A DNA stretch of 64,000 nucleotides, taken from assembly GCA_023614405.1 (NCBI GenBank), contig JAJUPC010000039.1, forward strand, positions 62,001-126,000. Reading direction: 5' to 3'. A model generated the notes under the pieces. The model was not told where the DNA came from, ran no database searches, and saw only the letters and a list, made by a program, of their open reading frames with translations. Position 1 is the stretch's first letter. Each line of letters opens with the position of its first letter. Shown here in pieces: positions 11,501-23,164 of the stretch. Source of the DNA: Avena insularis. Lineage: Eukaryota > Streptophyta > Magnoliopsida > Poales > Poaceae. The position numbers and the translations under genes were made by a program.

Positions 11501-13200
11501 TGTATACTCAAAATATGAGGAAATGCAAAGAATCACACTTTTTGGCAGTCCTAAAAAATCTTTGAATTCTTTCCATGGAAACTCGATTTCCGAAATTCCG
11601 ACAGTATCCGGACCACCCGTATACAAGCATAAAGAGACATGTTGTGTGGTGACCCAGCATACCACTGCATGTGTAGTATACTATAGTCGTTGACATGACA
11701 TCTACAGAACACCGTTCCATAAATATCACATCCCTCATAGTGGTACAAGAAACATTGTGGGTCAATATTACAAACATACACACTTCATTATTATTACAAA
11801 CCAGAAGTTCCAACTTCAAATGTTACAAAATTACAAACCAAACTTAAGTAGTTTCAGCAGAAGATATAAGAGTCAAACTCATACTTCGAATTGAGCTCAA
11901 CAACTTATTCTATATAGTTCCTGCTGCTCGCCTCAATTGGTTTACGAATAACTAAGGCAACTACTCGGACTCGTTTCCCTGCACTCCGTAGCGTATTTCG
12001 TAGTCCATCCCTTCAACTCCTCTAGACAGGTATGGCTCTTCATAGTAGACATCCTCTTGTCCTTTAGCTGCGTACATTGAAGGGTCTTCTGGATTCTCAG
12101 AGTCTAAGCAGGGGTTCAAAGGAAAGAGTGAGTAACAGCGTTACCTAGCAAGTTCATTATATGCAAGCTGGGAAGTTTGATGTTATATCTACCACCTCGG
12201 ACGATATGTCCTTGGTACTATGCAGTTTTCATAAACATTTCTTCAAAGATTGATTTTATTATCAAAAACTATGCCCATCAGCCTTCACAGGTTGACCAGA
12301 ACTTCATGGAGTTCCTTTCCTTCCGCGTTCGTAGCTCCTTCTCGGAATAGGGAGTAACAAGTTATAGTTCTTACACTATGTAGAGGTGCGTTGATTTACC
12401 CATGAGAGATCAACTCCTTGTTGCACAACTGAGCGTACTTTCCCATCCAAAATTCCGTGATGTGGGGCCCAGTAGGTGATCCAAGCCAATCACTGCCCTC
12501 TCTGCGATCCCATATGTCTGCACGATCCTCCGGGCCGAGATCCATCTCCGTTAAGCCCCCATTTTGGGCAAGCTATAACCCTGATGAGTTTCCGAAGACT
12601 CTATGAGCTAGTGATGCCCCTGGCAAGCTCCATAAAGGTCTGACTCTACCTTCGGTAGCAACTCATAGATAATCTAGACACCAAAATCGTGGGGCCTAAG
12701 GGTGCCCACCCATATGCTAGATCCAGACAAGGAATCCCAGCGTCACGATAAGGTCATCTTGCCTCCATATGAAAGGAAGAAGATACAACTGACTTCTCTG
12801 TCCCATTCCAAATCTCATGGTTAACGCGTAATATACGGCGCTAGAATCACTGATGTCATGGGTTATTAATCCCGTGGTGACTTATGGACCTGGAACCCTA
12901 AGTTCCATTGCTCATCTTTATCATCACTTAGGATGATAACTATATCTTATTTATTAAAGAAGATAATATTTTCTTCCTCCAAATCATAGGTGATAACACA
13001 CAATTTGCAATATCTTTGATAAAGACTATTCAAAGGACATGAGCAAGTTATGAACTTGCCTTGTATTTACAAGGTAGTGAAGTCGGATGCTTCCACGACC
13101 TTGAGCTCTGTTTCTACAAAGAACCATTATTGCAGTAAGGACAATATTTAAATAAGCAATATGCCATGCATAGTAATGTCATGCAATGGTTTATTATCTG
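11501..13200 (-). repeat. Probable minus-oriented Gypsy LTR segment with short coding traces
   Basis: On minus, 12120-11960 reads as a short acidic tail (YEEPYLSRGVEGMDYE) ended by a stop, and 12350-12285 reads EKELRTRKERNSMKFW followed by a stop. Such decayed peptide traces occur inside large grass Gypsy LTRs (family knowledge), and a comparable acidic tail is seen in the LTR end at 42.7 kb. No TG/CA border or partner LTR could be fixed, so class and limits are tentative. Confidence 0.4.
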
Positions 13201-13872
13201 CTTCTTTGCATGTTTTACCCTCTTAGTAAAAGTTTGCTATTTTCTTTAATTAATAAAATAAAAGTATCATTCTAAGAGTTAAAAAATATGAATTTATTTT
13301 ATTTTATTATTCTTTTAAATATTTACTGAAATTCCTTTAAGGAAATAAAGCTTTATTTTTATCACACCAAATTTACTTTTCAAAAATACAAACTATTATT
13401 TTTTTCTATAATAGTATATCATTTAGGATCTTAAAAAATGAATTTTATTCGATTTTACATATATTTTTATAAAATTCAAAAGTAATTGGCACAATATTAA
13501 TAATGGACCTAAATTTTAGTTTCCAAAAATTCTATTGATTATTTTTATTTAATAAGGAATATTTTGTGAGATCATAGACATATTATTTATATTTTAAGAT
13601 TTTTATTTATTTTCTAGAGTTGTCTTTTGTTTCAAGGGCATATTTGTAAATATTTATTTTAAACAACTCTTTTTAGAACAGGCCTGGCCCACTAGGCTGC
13701 CCACCAATAACCGGCCCACATGGCCTGGTTAAGCCTATCAGGTGGTACTAGGCCGCCCACTGATCCAGTACCCCCCACGCACTCACTCTCCTCTCCCCTA
13801 TATCACTCTCTCGCTCACGCGGTCACCTCCTTCGCTCGCTGCCGCCACCGTGCACGATTCTGGCCTGGGATC
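13201..13872. other. AT-rich block followed by GC-rich block, probably LTR sequence
   Basis: 13201-13670 is strongly AT-rich; 13681-13872 switches to GGCCC-rich sequence with CTCTC runs. That AT-then-GC layout is common upstream of the transcription start in grass Gypsy LTRs. It may be the left part of the LTR that resumes at 17388 after the Copia pieces (inference). No coding content. Confidence 0.35.
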
Positions 13873-14968
13873 TGTTGGGATCATAGCATAGAAAACAAAA
13901 ATTTCCTACGATGAGAACTATACGCCAAGATCTATCTACTAGATACAAAGCAGCGGTGGATATACATCCATAGAGAACTTACCCTCGAAGACAACGAGTT
14001 TTGTTAGCAGTTGGAACTGCGTGGATGATGTAGTTGTACACTTGCGATCTCAAGATGGTGTGTGGAAGTCCTAGCGCGCAAATCAGCAACACATCCATCC
14101 TACTTTACGTTCAAGCCACCGGACAACCTCCACCTCCTCGCTCCAGCGAATCGGTGGCAATGACTCCTTCTAGGCATAAGGCCACAGGAACATGTATCTC
14201 GCTAATCCAAGACCATGGGGAATATATCTAGATGGGAGAGATCCTTCACAAGGAGGTGTGCTTTGTGAGGAGAGGGGGCCTTTATAGGAGAGGGGCTCCT
14301 CCTCCCATGGCGGCGGCCAAGAAGTGCCCCACCTCTTCCTCATTCATGTGGTGGAAGCTCCACTCACATCAATTCAAGCTCCACCCAAAGTTCCACTCAC
14401 ATGCATTAAATTTCCACAAGATTTAATGCAACTCTCATTAATAAAACTCTTTTATTTATATTATTCATAATTATGTTAAATACTTTAATTAAAAAACATT
14501 CACATAAAACCCCTTGCAACATTTCAATATCACATGCAGAACTAGTTTCTGCAATTTCACCCGAAACAATTCCGATTTCCATCGAAATAATTCCAGCGCT
14601 TTGCAACTCTTTCATCTGAAACATATGTGCTCCAAAATGGTGTTACAGCCTTAAGTGTGTCACCCTACGGTTCCACGAATAATGCAGACATGATGAGACC
14701 CCTCTCAAATCAATAATCAGAAGCGGGACTTGGAGATCCATACTGACTCCTGCACATTCAACGATGACTTCTATGATCATGAGAACCTTTAACGCTAGTA
14801 ACTTAATCCCTTTGTCTCATGATATAATACATATCGAGATTCCATCATTGGTATCCAAATACCTAGTTTGATCTCGTTCTGGACATGCACTCTTTTCTCG
14901 TTCCGTGATATAACATTCTAGTGATCACATCACTTGCTTGCAAGTTATCTTAATGTGATATCACCGAG
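13873..14968 (-). repeat. Copia LTR, 3' two-thirds (Angela-like)
   Basis: On plus it begins TGTTGGGATCATAGC and AAACAAAAATTTCCTACG, the reverse complement of a BARE/Angela-type LTR 3' end. From about 14170 it aligns base by base with 21830-22640 (shared CATGTATCTCGCTAATCC, TTGCAACATTTCAATATC, GATATCACCGAG). Similarity ends at GATATCACCGAG, where this copy passes into gag sequence while the 21.7-kb copy continues another ~525 bases to its LTR tip. The copy is therefore truncated. A minus TATA box (CCTATAAAGG) is at about 14278-14286. Confidence 0.7.
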
Positions 14969-15061
14969 ATTGCGGAACCATGCGGTGAAGTTGGTTCCAT
15001 CAGTTTTCAGCTTGTCCTTCTCGCGGAAAGTGCTAAGGTTGAAGGTGGGTGGGCGAGACAT
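14969..15061 (-). pseudogene. Copia gag N-terminus, truncated
   Basis: The minus ATG at 15061 opens a frame reading MSRPPTFNLSTFREKDKL then TDGTNFTAWFRNL, the start of a Copia gag (the KLKTDGTNFTAWFRNL-type block precedes the UBN2/gag core). It is preceded on minus by an AAGTGGGAGTTC stretch, as in the leader of the Copia element at 62.4 kb. After about 31 codons the sequence jumps into an LTR, so the rest of gag and all of pol are missing. Clear as a fragment; no function possible. Confidence 0.75.
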
Positions 15062-15782
15062 CTACAAAGGATTTGTAAAGTGTTTAGACTATGTTCATAA
15101 TAATGAGTTCAAGTTTTAATAAAGGAACTCCCACTTAAACGAACATCCCTCTACTTGTTTAGTGATCACATGATCCCTATCTGCACCTCCCCAATCATCA
15201 CGGCCATCGATTGTAGTATCAAAGGTGGACATTCCTAATATTGATCACATCAACTATGTGATTCATGCTCGACCTTTGGTCTCTTGTATTCCAAGGCCAT
15301 GTGCACATGCTAGGCTCGCCATTTCTAACTTATGTGTATTCACGATTGCAACATGGCTGGCACCTTTGTATCTGACGTGGTCGGCGCCCGATCATCACGG
15401 CCGGCCTCATACCGAAGAAATTTCTTGGTGGTACACACACAAGGGGAATACGATAACTAGAATACTACGAGGGATTATCTTATTATGCTACCGTCTAGTA
15501 AGTATACTAGCACAATAAGTAATACTTCAAAAGTAAAGTGTTATGACATGGTTATAGCTTTATGATCATCATCAATAGCTTTAAAGTTTCGCAAACTTGT
15601 CATTGCCATGTTATAATACTTGCCCTAAACAATAATAAAGAAAGGCGCCTCTATATTAACTATTGCATGTTTTACGCGGCTTTAGGGCTTTCATGATGAA
15701 CCCTTCCCACCTCGAAAGTGAGCCACAACATGGATTCAATGATTGCCGTTCTTCTTCCCTTTTCAGGGCCCTCTAGTATCAA

Positions 15783-17387
15783 TGCCATATCAACTACTGT
15801 AGAGAGACAGACACCCCCCTAAGCCACTTTGATTTGTGGACCAGTCTCGTGAATCAACTACTATAGAAGGAATAAGTTATTCGTACCTTTGCAGACAAAG
15901 CACACCTTATGCAGGAAGGCATATATTGATGAAGACAAGCAGCACCCCAAGTGTGGTGCCTCAAAAGTTAAATCACGTCCGGTGTAGGAGGCGTCAACGG
16001 ACTCCGATCCAGCCGGCGATGGAAGAAGTAGATGCGGATCGCCAATCACCTGACGGTAGTGTGAAGGTGGAGAACTCAACTCTGAGGTCCTCCCCAATAT
16101 TACGGGAAGTCCTCGGCGGATGAGAGAGAATGAGAGGAATGGGTGATTCCAAAGGGAGGGACCCCTTTATATAGTGGGAGGGGCACCACCAGGGCAGGCG
16201 GTGTGGGACTAATCCCCACACCCGGCCACCTAAAGGCAGCCTTGCCCTAGGTGCCCCAGCTGGGTGGCCCACCAGCCCTAGGCCGGCCGGCCCCCACTCC
16301 CTAGGCGCCTTGCCCTATTGGGCCTCCCTTCGGGTGAGGCCCATTAGCAATATGGAGCCTTTAAAAATAAAATAAAATATATATTTAATGTTAATTCTCC
16401 AATTAATATTCAAATACACATATTATATTATTCTTTCACTCCGGAACAACTTCTAGACCCCTTCTGATCTCCATCGGATGTTACCGAAACTATTCTGGTT
16501 TCTGTCTCTATTTCTCATACGATACCTCATCTACCCTAAGCGTCCCTACCCTTAAGCGTGACATCCTTCGGTTCGGAAACACTCCGGACATGATAGAGAC
16601 CACTCTCATATCAATGATCAACAGAGGGGCCTGGATGGCCATGTGACCCCCATGCGTTTCACGAATACAATCGCTCGAACCGTGAGATAGTCGTTCCTCG
16701 TTCCCTTTGTCATTTGATACCTAATTCATCCGAGACTTGATCTTTGGTATCTCCATACCTTAGTTCGATCTCGTTACTGATGAACTTGTTTTCTCTTTCT
16801 CATGTTGTTGCATTCCATGACCTAGTCACATGATTGCAAGCTTCATCAATGCAACACCGCCGAGATGGCCACATGTATCTGTCCGTTACATAGACTAGAC
16901 AAATCCTGGTCTTGATATGTACTCTACGCATCCCTTCGGAAAACCTGAGTGGCACATTTTTGATCACCCTATTGCGAGATCACTCTTGATAACCATCTAA
17001 GATTCTTCCGGAATGGTGATTTGTATTACCTCACAGTCAAAGGATCAGGTTGCGAGGTTCTCTATGTTTTATCATCAATGGTGAACTTTGTAACTAGATG
17101 TCATTAAGATATAACGGTCGGATGTTTGTCTATCATGTTATTCAACTAATAACATGACCTCATTGTCAGTTGGCATAAATGCCCATGGTCTTGAAACATA
17201 GACCATCCTCATGACCAATGAACTAGTTCACTAGAGGTAACTAGAGACACGGTTGGTTTACATACCACACGTGTATTAACGTTTCATATTAACACAGTTA
17301 TAGCACAGTATGAAACGTCTTATGAACATATATGATATATATCAAATAATACACTTTATTATTTGCCTCTAGGGCATAACTCCTTCA
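15783..17387 (-). repeat. Copia 5' LTR (about 1.6 kb)
   Basis: The right end, GCCTCTAGGGCATAACTCCTTCA, read on minus gives TGAAGGAGTTATGCCC, a BARE/Angela-type LTR start. The left end is placed at TGCCATATC because the minus bases beyond it, TTGATACTAGAGGGCC, resemble a decayed TGGTATCAGAGCC primer site. A minus TATA box lies at about 16170-16180 (CACTATATAAAGG). The left border is the weaker one. Confidence 0.55.
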
Positions 17388-18126
17388 AATTCGACACTGC
17401 CGAACCTGCTGTAGAAACTGCCATGCTCTTTCCAGCGAAAGACCTGGTGGACCTCGACGCCCGCCGGAAATGCCATAGCACACCATTCCGGTGAACATCG
17501 GAATAAAATCAGCGACCACCGGAACGAACCGGCGCTAGATCCGGCGTCGCCGGATTTACTGTCGAAATACCCGCTTGTGCATGGATCTAGGTTTGATGTC
17601 CTAGAATATTCTATTTACCTACCCTTTTACCTATTTATCCCCAAACTACCCCTTGTTTAGTGGATGGCCTATATATAAATCCCCAAACCCTTCATATATC
17701 CCTACACAGATGATAGACTAGAAGACAACCCCCTTTATGTAATCTCTAGTTTTGCCCCTTACTAAGGGAACCAACGATCGTCACCCACCTCGTTGGACAT
17801 TGCATAGAGCATCCATCGTTTTACAAGGCCTACATCTTGCGAGTGCGTGAGTGTAGTTGTCAAGACCCTCTCCAAGGTGTCCTTCCCTCTCTGTTTGGGA
17901 TTAACGGGAGCATGTTGACCAATCTTTCCTTGCGAGGATTCTATCGGATCGGTGGCCATCGGTGGGAGCAATTTGCCTTGTCTCATGTCATGTTTGCATG
18001 TGTTCATCGTGTTATTTGCGAGGTGTGTGTCCGCTTCCGCTACCTTCCCCCTTTCCCTTTCTTTTCCCATTGATTTGACCATGAGATCCGTGAAGATCGA
18101 GCCACCCTTGGGGTCACCCCTTATCA
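17388..18126 (+). repeat. 3' part of a Gypsy LTR with primer site beyond it
   Basis: The segment ends CCCCTTATCA and two bases later TGGTATCAACAAC begins, matching the first eight bases of a tRNA-iMet primer site. A GGCCTATATATAAATCC TATA box at 17667-17680 is correctly placed for plus transcription. There is no partner LTR in the window. Confidence 0.5.
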
Positions 18127-18401
18127 ATTGGTATCAACAACTTTTGGTTGCCATGGATTTCTCATCGATTTGGTCTTTTCCCCATAAATTCGAAAATTCC
18201 ACAAAAAATAACCCAGTTTTGTGTTTTGGATTGATATGTGATTTGAGTAAGATTTGGTAGGTTTTGATCCATGGATTACTTGCTAAACTTGTTGATATAC
18301 CTTCCGCTGTGTTCCCTTGGCCTAATTCCATCATTTGCCCCTTAGATCAGAAGCCATCAAGTTTATCCGTAGAAATCGCATTTTTCGTGTTCACGAACTT
18401 G

Positions 18402-18640
18402 TTTCGGCGGTAGACTCGGCGACCGCCAAAATTTTCTGGCGCAACCAAAACCAATTCAGCGAGATATTCGGCAGAGGCAGAAATTTTCGGAGCCCACCGA
18501 AAGTGCTCTCTCTTTATTGTTTCGGGGGGTATACTCGGCGACCGCCGAAATTTTTCGGTGAAGCGAAAACCATTTCGATGACAGACTCGGCGTGCCAATT
18601 TTTCCCCCAATAGCTTCAGCTCCACACCGTTTTGAGCATA
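18402..18640. repeat. Two-copy tandem repeat, about 118 bp
   Basis: A TTTCGGCGGTAGACTCGGCG-like start at 18402 recurs at 18520, each followed by ACCGCC-AAATTTT and AAAACCA blocks. GGCGGT and ACCGCC near each other make short inverted pairs. It lies in the leader of the Gypsy-like element. Confidence 0.65.
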
Positions 18641-19600
18641 ATTTTGCATTCAAACTCAGATTTTGGTGTTCCTTAGCTTGTTTTGAAGAGACCAAGGATC
18701 TCTACATCATCATCCAAGTTGTTTATGCTATCTACTCCATCCAAATTCCGTGTGCAAGGCGGAATCCAACAATAAAGGGTGAAGATCAGTGATGAAAGGT
18801 ATAAACATTCTGCAACTTCTCCCCACTTGCATTCTTTATGAACTCCACTATCTTTGCAACCAATAAACATCTATTGAGACTAGTTACTCCTATGACTGAT
18901 TGGGCTATGCACATTTGATACCTTGTAGAATTCCGAGCAAAAGTTGTGAGCGCGCTATCTCATATAGTTATCTTGTGTAGTTGTTGGCACAAGGAAGAGG
19001 CAAGTGAAAAACAAAAAGATGAAGAAATAAAAAAGAGAGAAAAATTTAGAAAAAACAAAAATAAAGAAAGAAACAAGTGCCTCATAGAATAGGGCGCTGG
19101 CTCGATGAACATCATATAGGTGGTACCTATTGTGCATATCTTATAGCCTGCCAATTTATTGCAATCAATAGCGTCTCTCCTTGCACTTGTGCGACACAAA
19201 TTTATAGTCTTCGCTAGGTAATCTTTTGGTTCTTATCTCACCTCCACCGCATAAGTCCCATTTATCCCACCATGCGCGTTTCCTTGTTCATAATTCCTTT
19301 CTTGTGGATTAACTTGTTTTGCTTTGTGATCATCATGGTTCTTTACTTTTTAATACAATATCTTTATTTCAGATTGATCCTGGACATGCCACTTTCCATA
19401 CCTATCCACCATAAGCTTTGTGTGTGTATTTTTTAGTAGTTGGTTGGTTTTGGTGTTCCGCGTGAACTTCACTTTACTTGGTTTTTATTGCTCTCAAGTG
19501 TGGCCACTTCCACGATACTATCTTCCAAGGTAAAGTAAGGTTTGATATCATTTCCCTAACACCTACTACCACTTCAATATACACCACTTGGTCTTGTGAA

Positions 19601-20121
19601 TCATGTCTAGAGACTACGAAACCAACGAGGACATATATGAAGAATCCATGATGAGGCACCATGACTATGACTCCATAGTATAGAGGACATGATGAAGCAC
19701 TACACCAATAGTGGATCCGCATGCTTTGAGGACCGGGAATTACACCTCGATGACTCCACATGCATGGAAGACATGGAGGCGACATCAACTTTGGCTCCTC
19801 ATGCATGGAGGACATGGAGCACTACACTATGCCTCCATATGCTTGGGTGATATGGAGTACTACATCAACAATGACTCCCCAAGGATGGACTACTTCGAGT
19901 GCGACAATGACGATGCCTCACCAAGCATGCAGGACATGGCGAACTTCATCGACTTTGAGGGATCTTCCATGAGCCATGAAGACTTCCTCCACCGCTTGGA
20001 TATGGAAGACTACTATACCAAGAAAGCGGAGGCTCATCATCAAGAAACCATGACCTTCAAGGCCAAGCGTGCCACACCAAAGGGCACCACCTACCACTAC
20101 AATAGAATCAGCTTCCGGTGA
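19601..20121 (+). pseudogene. gag-leader-like acidic frame, broken
   Basis: The ATG at 19601 opens MSRDYETNEDIYEESMM, followed after stops and frame changes by pieces such as CMEDMEATS and CMEDMEHYT (a repeated CMEDME motif), then YYINNDSPRMDYFECDND and an acidic/His-rich tail to 20121. Acidic, Asp/Glu/His/Met-rich N-terminal segments of this kind precede gag in several grass Gypsy families (inference from family style). I do not recognise a specific family, and no nucleocapsid or pol follows. Confidence 0.4.
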
Positions 20122-20125
20122 CCGT

Positions 20126-20745
20126 TTTCCACCATGGGAGGGCGACGGTTTTGGCTTCCTACTCCCGGTGATAGTTGCTTATAAATCGGTTTTTTCCGAA
20201 GCGGTTGGCCGAATCGTCTCCGGTAGTATACACCATACGGTTCATATAAAGGGCCACCTCTGTTAATATGATTTGCACTGACGGTTTAAAAAATGGACTG
20301 CCTGCGGCCTAGGAGACAGACGCGCATATGAACCGGCTCTAGTAGCCCGGAGCGTCCGCATTTCTACAGAGTCCTAGCAAGGTTAGAGTCGGTTTCTACG
20401 ACGAACCTACTCCATGTGTTAGAAGATGGTTAGAAATATAAGTCGCGTCCGCTAGACAAGGTATCCAGATTTTTGATGCAGTATGGGTTTATGTTTTCCT
20501 GCCCGGAGACTCTGGTATAAAACTTGGAGACTCCGTGTGGCTTTTGCATAGGTGCTTCATTTCATCAAATTATAGTTGAAACCCATTACAAAGACCACAT
20601 AATTGAACTAAAGTAAACTTAATTAAGTAGATTTTCCAGTGCACGCAGTTATATCAGTGCAGTGACAAAATAAAGGACATAGTAGATAACTAGGACTGAA
20701 TTATTCACATATCTTGCTCTTTACATACAAGTAAGGAAGATGAAT
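20126..20745. other. Unassigned DNA between retroelement and gene fragment
   Basis: No open frame of note. ACGGTT/AACCG-rich wording around 20150-20300 hints at a DNA transposon end, but no terminal inverted repeat was found. Confidence 0.3.
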
Positions 20746-20746
20746 G

Positions 20747-21720
20747 TCAAACTCTTGAGAAGCACATATTGAAGCTACTTTCTTGCTCAGACTTTGTGAT
20801 GGAGAACATGACTACCCCACCGACTTTGTAACCCCTACCGTAAACAAAATCTTGCCAGTTGGCCTTCTCCATGACTAATCTACCATCTTTATCCTGAGAC
20901 CCATTGGAGAACACAAGCACAAATACGTCGCCGTGCAACCAAAATTTTCCTGATGAGTGGAGGTCACACTGTCTCATAAAACCACTTCTTAGCTTCTGCA
21001 ATGTAATGAAAATTATGTTAGCTAGTGTCCCATATAGAAAAAATATGTGAAGTAAAACCGAATTTCTTTTTGTTACTACTTACAAGTGTTTTCGTAGCGT
21101 TTTCTCCGACAACATATGGACGACAATTGGACTGATACGAGTATAGTTGTATCTGGCAAAAGAAATGACACCATCTTTCTCGATGGATGAGAGTGGCATT
21201 AATGGATGTTCTATCACAGAATTAAGAATTTCATCACGTCCTACAAATACAGCAATAGTCCAGCACTTTTTCAGTTAATAAAAGTATAGTGCTAGCTTAT
21301 AGTTCTAAACAAACCATATGCTTCAAACAAAAATACTTATCAGATGATGATTGTTTTATTTAGTTACCCTGTATGGCAAGCGGATATAGTTTCACATTGA
21401 TTTCCTTATCGGCACCATACATTCAGAGTTAGTATAATATATCTCAACATACAGACATGCACAACAAATTGTACACATAGAGTATATATGAACTAACCTG
21501 GCTTTTTAGAATGTTTTTTCTTACTAGCAAGTTTGTTATATACAATAGCATTGAAGAAATCTTGGTCACCATCTAAATACACAACAATCTGATCATAGGA
21601 GCAGATATAGTAGTGGATGATAAATTATCCCATTGCTCACCCATATCATTGTCTTGTCCTTTTCTTTGAGCAGTTCAAAGATATACAAATATCCATCCAG
21701 CAAGTCCAGCACCACCAAGT
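20747..21720 (-). pseudogene. Multi-exon gene fragment with B3-like C-terminus
   Basis: Four exon-like minus segments with plausible splice sites. (1) About 21715-21645: DGYLYIFELLKEKDKTMIW. (2) About 21590-21495: IVVYLDGDQDFFNAIVYNK, ending at a gt donor. (3) 21420-21372 joined to 21240-21130: INVKLYPLAIQ and then IEHPLMPLSSIEKDG. (4) 21001-20750: a tail with LVMEKANWQDFVYGRGYKVG then VVMFSIT, which resembles the end of a plant B3 DNA-binding domain. The last junction does not keep frame with simple gt-ag splicing, and the upstream end is cut by a Copia LTR, so this is a fragment. The B3 assignment is by motif only. Confidence 0.45.
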
Positions 21721-21726
21721 CCAGCA

Positions 21727-23164
21727 TCACAAAGCAGCGGTGCATCCGTGATCGCACACACATTCGGTACCCTGACAACCTCCGTCCCTCGCTCCAGCAA
21801 AGCAGCGGAAGCAGCAACTTCTTTCCAGATAAAGTCATCGAGAACATGTATCTCGCTAATCCGAGACCATGGGGAATAACTAGGGGGGAGAGAGATCCTT
21901 CACGAGGAGGTGTTTCAAGAGGAGAGGAGGAGGAGGTGCTCCTTATATAGGGGAGGGGGGAAGCCCAAGGGGGCATGGCGCCAGCCATGGTGGGTGCCCC
22001 TACCTCTCCCTCATTCATGTGGGTGGAGCTCCCACTCACATAAACACACACCTCCACTCATGTCCACTCACATGCATTAAATTTCCACCAAATTTAATGC
22101 AAGCTCTCATTAAATAAAACACTTTTATTTATTTTATTCAGAATTTTGTTAATTACTTTAATTAACAAACATTCATATAAAACTCCCTGCAACATTTCAA
22201 TATCACATGCAGAACCAGTTTCTGCAATTTCACCCGAAACAATTCCGGTTTCCATCGAAATAATTCCAGCGCTTTGCAACTCTTTCGTCTGAAACATATG
22301 TGCTCCAAAATGGTGTTCTGCAACCCTTAAGTGTGTCACCCTACGGTTCGCGAATAATGCAGACATGATTGAGACCCCTCTCAAATCAATAATCAGAAGC
22401 GGGACTTGGAGATCCATACTCCTGCACATTCAACAATGACTTCTGTGATCGTGAGAACCTTTAACACTAGTAACTTAATCCCTTTATCTCATGATATAAT
22501 ACATGTTCGAGATTCGATCATTGGTATCCAAATACCTAGTTTGATCTCGTTACCGACATGCAGTCTTTTATCGTTCCCGTGATATAACATTCTAGTGATC
22601 ACATCACTTGCTTGCAAGCTATCTTAATGTGATATCACCGAGAGGGCCCAGAGTATATCTATCCATCATCGGGATTGACAAATTCCACTCTTGATCCATG
22701 AGCCTCAACATAATACCTTCATAGCACTGAACCCACCTTTATAGTCACCATGTTACGATGTGACGTTTGATGTTATCAAGATACTCTTCCGGCGTTAGCA
22801 ATTAACATGATCTCATGGTATAAGGACTAGGAATACTTCGTATGATGTTATAGCAATATAAACATAATGACTTTGACCGTAATTCTATACTTCGGATAAA
22901 TGTTCATCACATCATTTCACAAATGTTGTGACCTCGTTATTAACAACATCCAATGTCCATGATCAGGAAACCTTGATCATCTTGTTAATCAACGAGCTAG
23001 TTTGCATGAGAGGCATTACTAGGAACTTTGTATTTTGTTTATTAAACACACATGTATTAACGTTTCCAATTAATACAATTATAGCATACAAAATAAACAT
23101 TTACCATAAACATGGAATAAGATAATAACCACTTTATTATTGCCTCTCGGGCATATTTCCTTCA
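21727..23164 (-). repeat. Copia LTR, nearly complete, isolated
   Basis: The right end, CTCTCGGGCATATTTCCTTCA, reads on minus as TGAAGGAAATATGCCC, an Angela/BARE-type LTR start. It matches 13.9-14.97 kb over about 0.9 kb in the same orientation. The left ~130 bases (3' tip) are missing: similarity begins at ACAAAGCAGCGGTG, directly after the gene-fragment exon. A minus TATA box (CTATATAAGG) is at about 21941-21951. No internal region adjoins it. Confidence 0.65.

Larger units (their letters stand above)
14969..17387 (-). mobile_element. Truncated Copia element: 5' LTR, leader and gag start
   Basis: Minus order: LTR (17387-15783), leader (15782-15062), gag start. pol and the 3' LTR are absent. 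The adjoining LTR at 13873 belongs to a different, only distantly similar family, and the flanks ggatc (left) and aattc (right) do not match. This looks like two elements joined by deletion rather than one element. Confidence 0.6.
17388..20125 (+). mobile_element. Gypsy-like element, LTR end plus leader and gag-like start
   Basis: Plus order: GC-rich LTR remainder ending TTATCA at 18126, a primer-site match TGGTATCA at 18129-18136, a ~1.47-kb leader, then a broken acidic frame from 19601. The left part of the LTR was probably cut off by the Copia pieces. pol is not present; after 20125 the sequence no longer reads as retroelement. Confidence 0.5.

Noticed and set aside
17762..18127. 121-codon minus frame as a gene
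   Set aside because: It lies antisense in an LTR next to a primer site, has no domain wording and no conserved partner.
19474..19815. 113-codon minus frame opposite the gag-like start
   Set aside because: A shadow of the plus-strand acidic frame with repeated CATGGA words.
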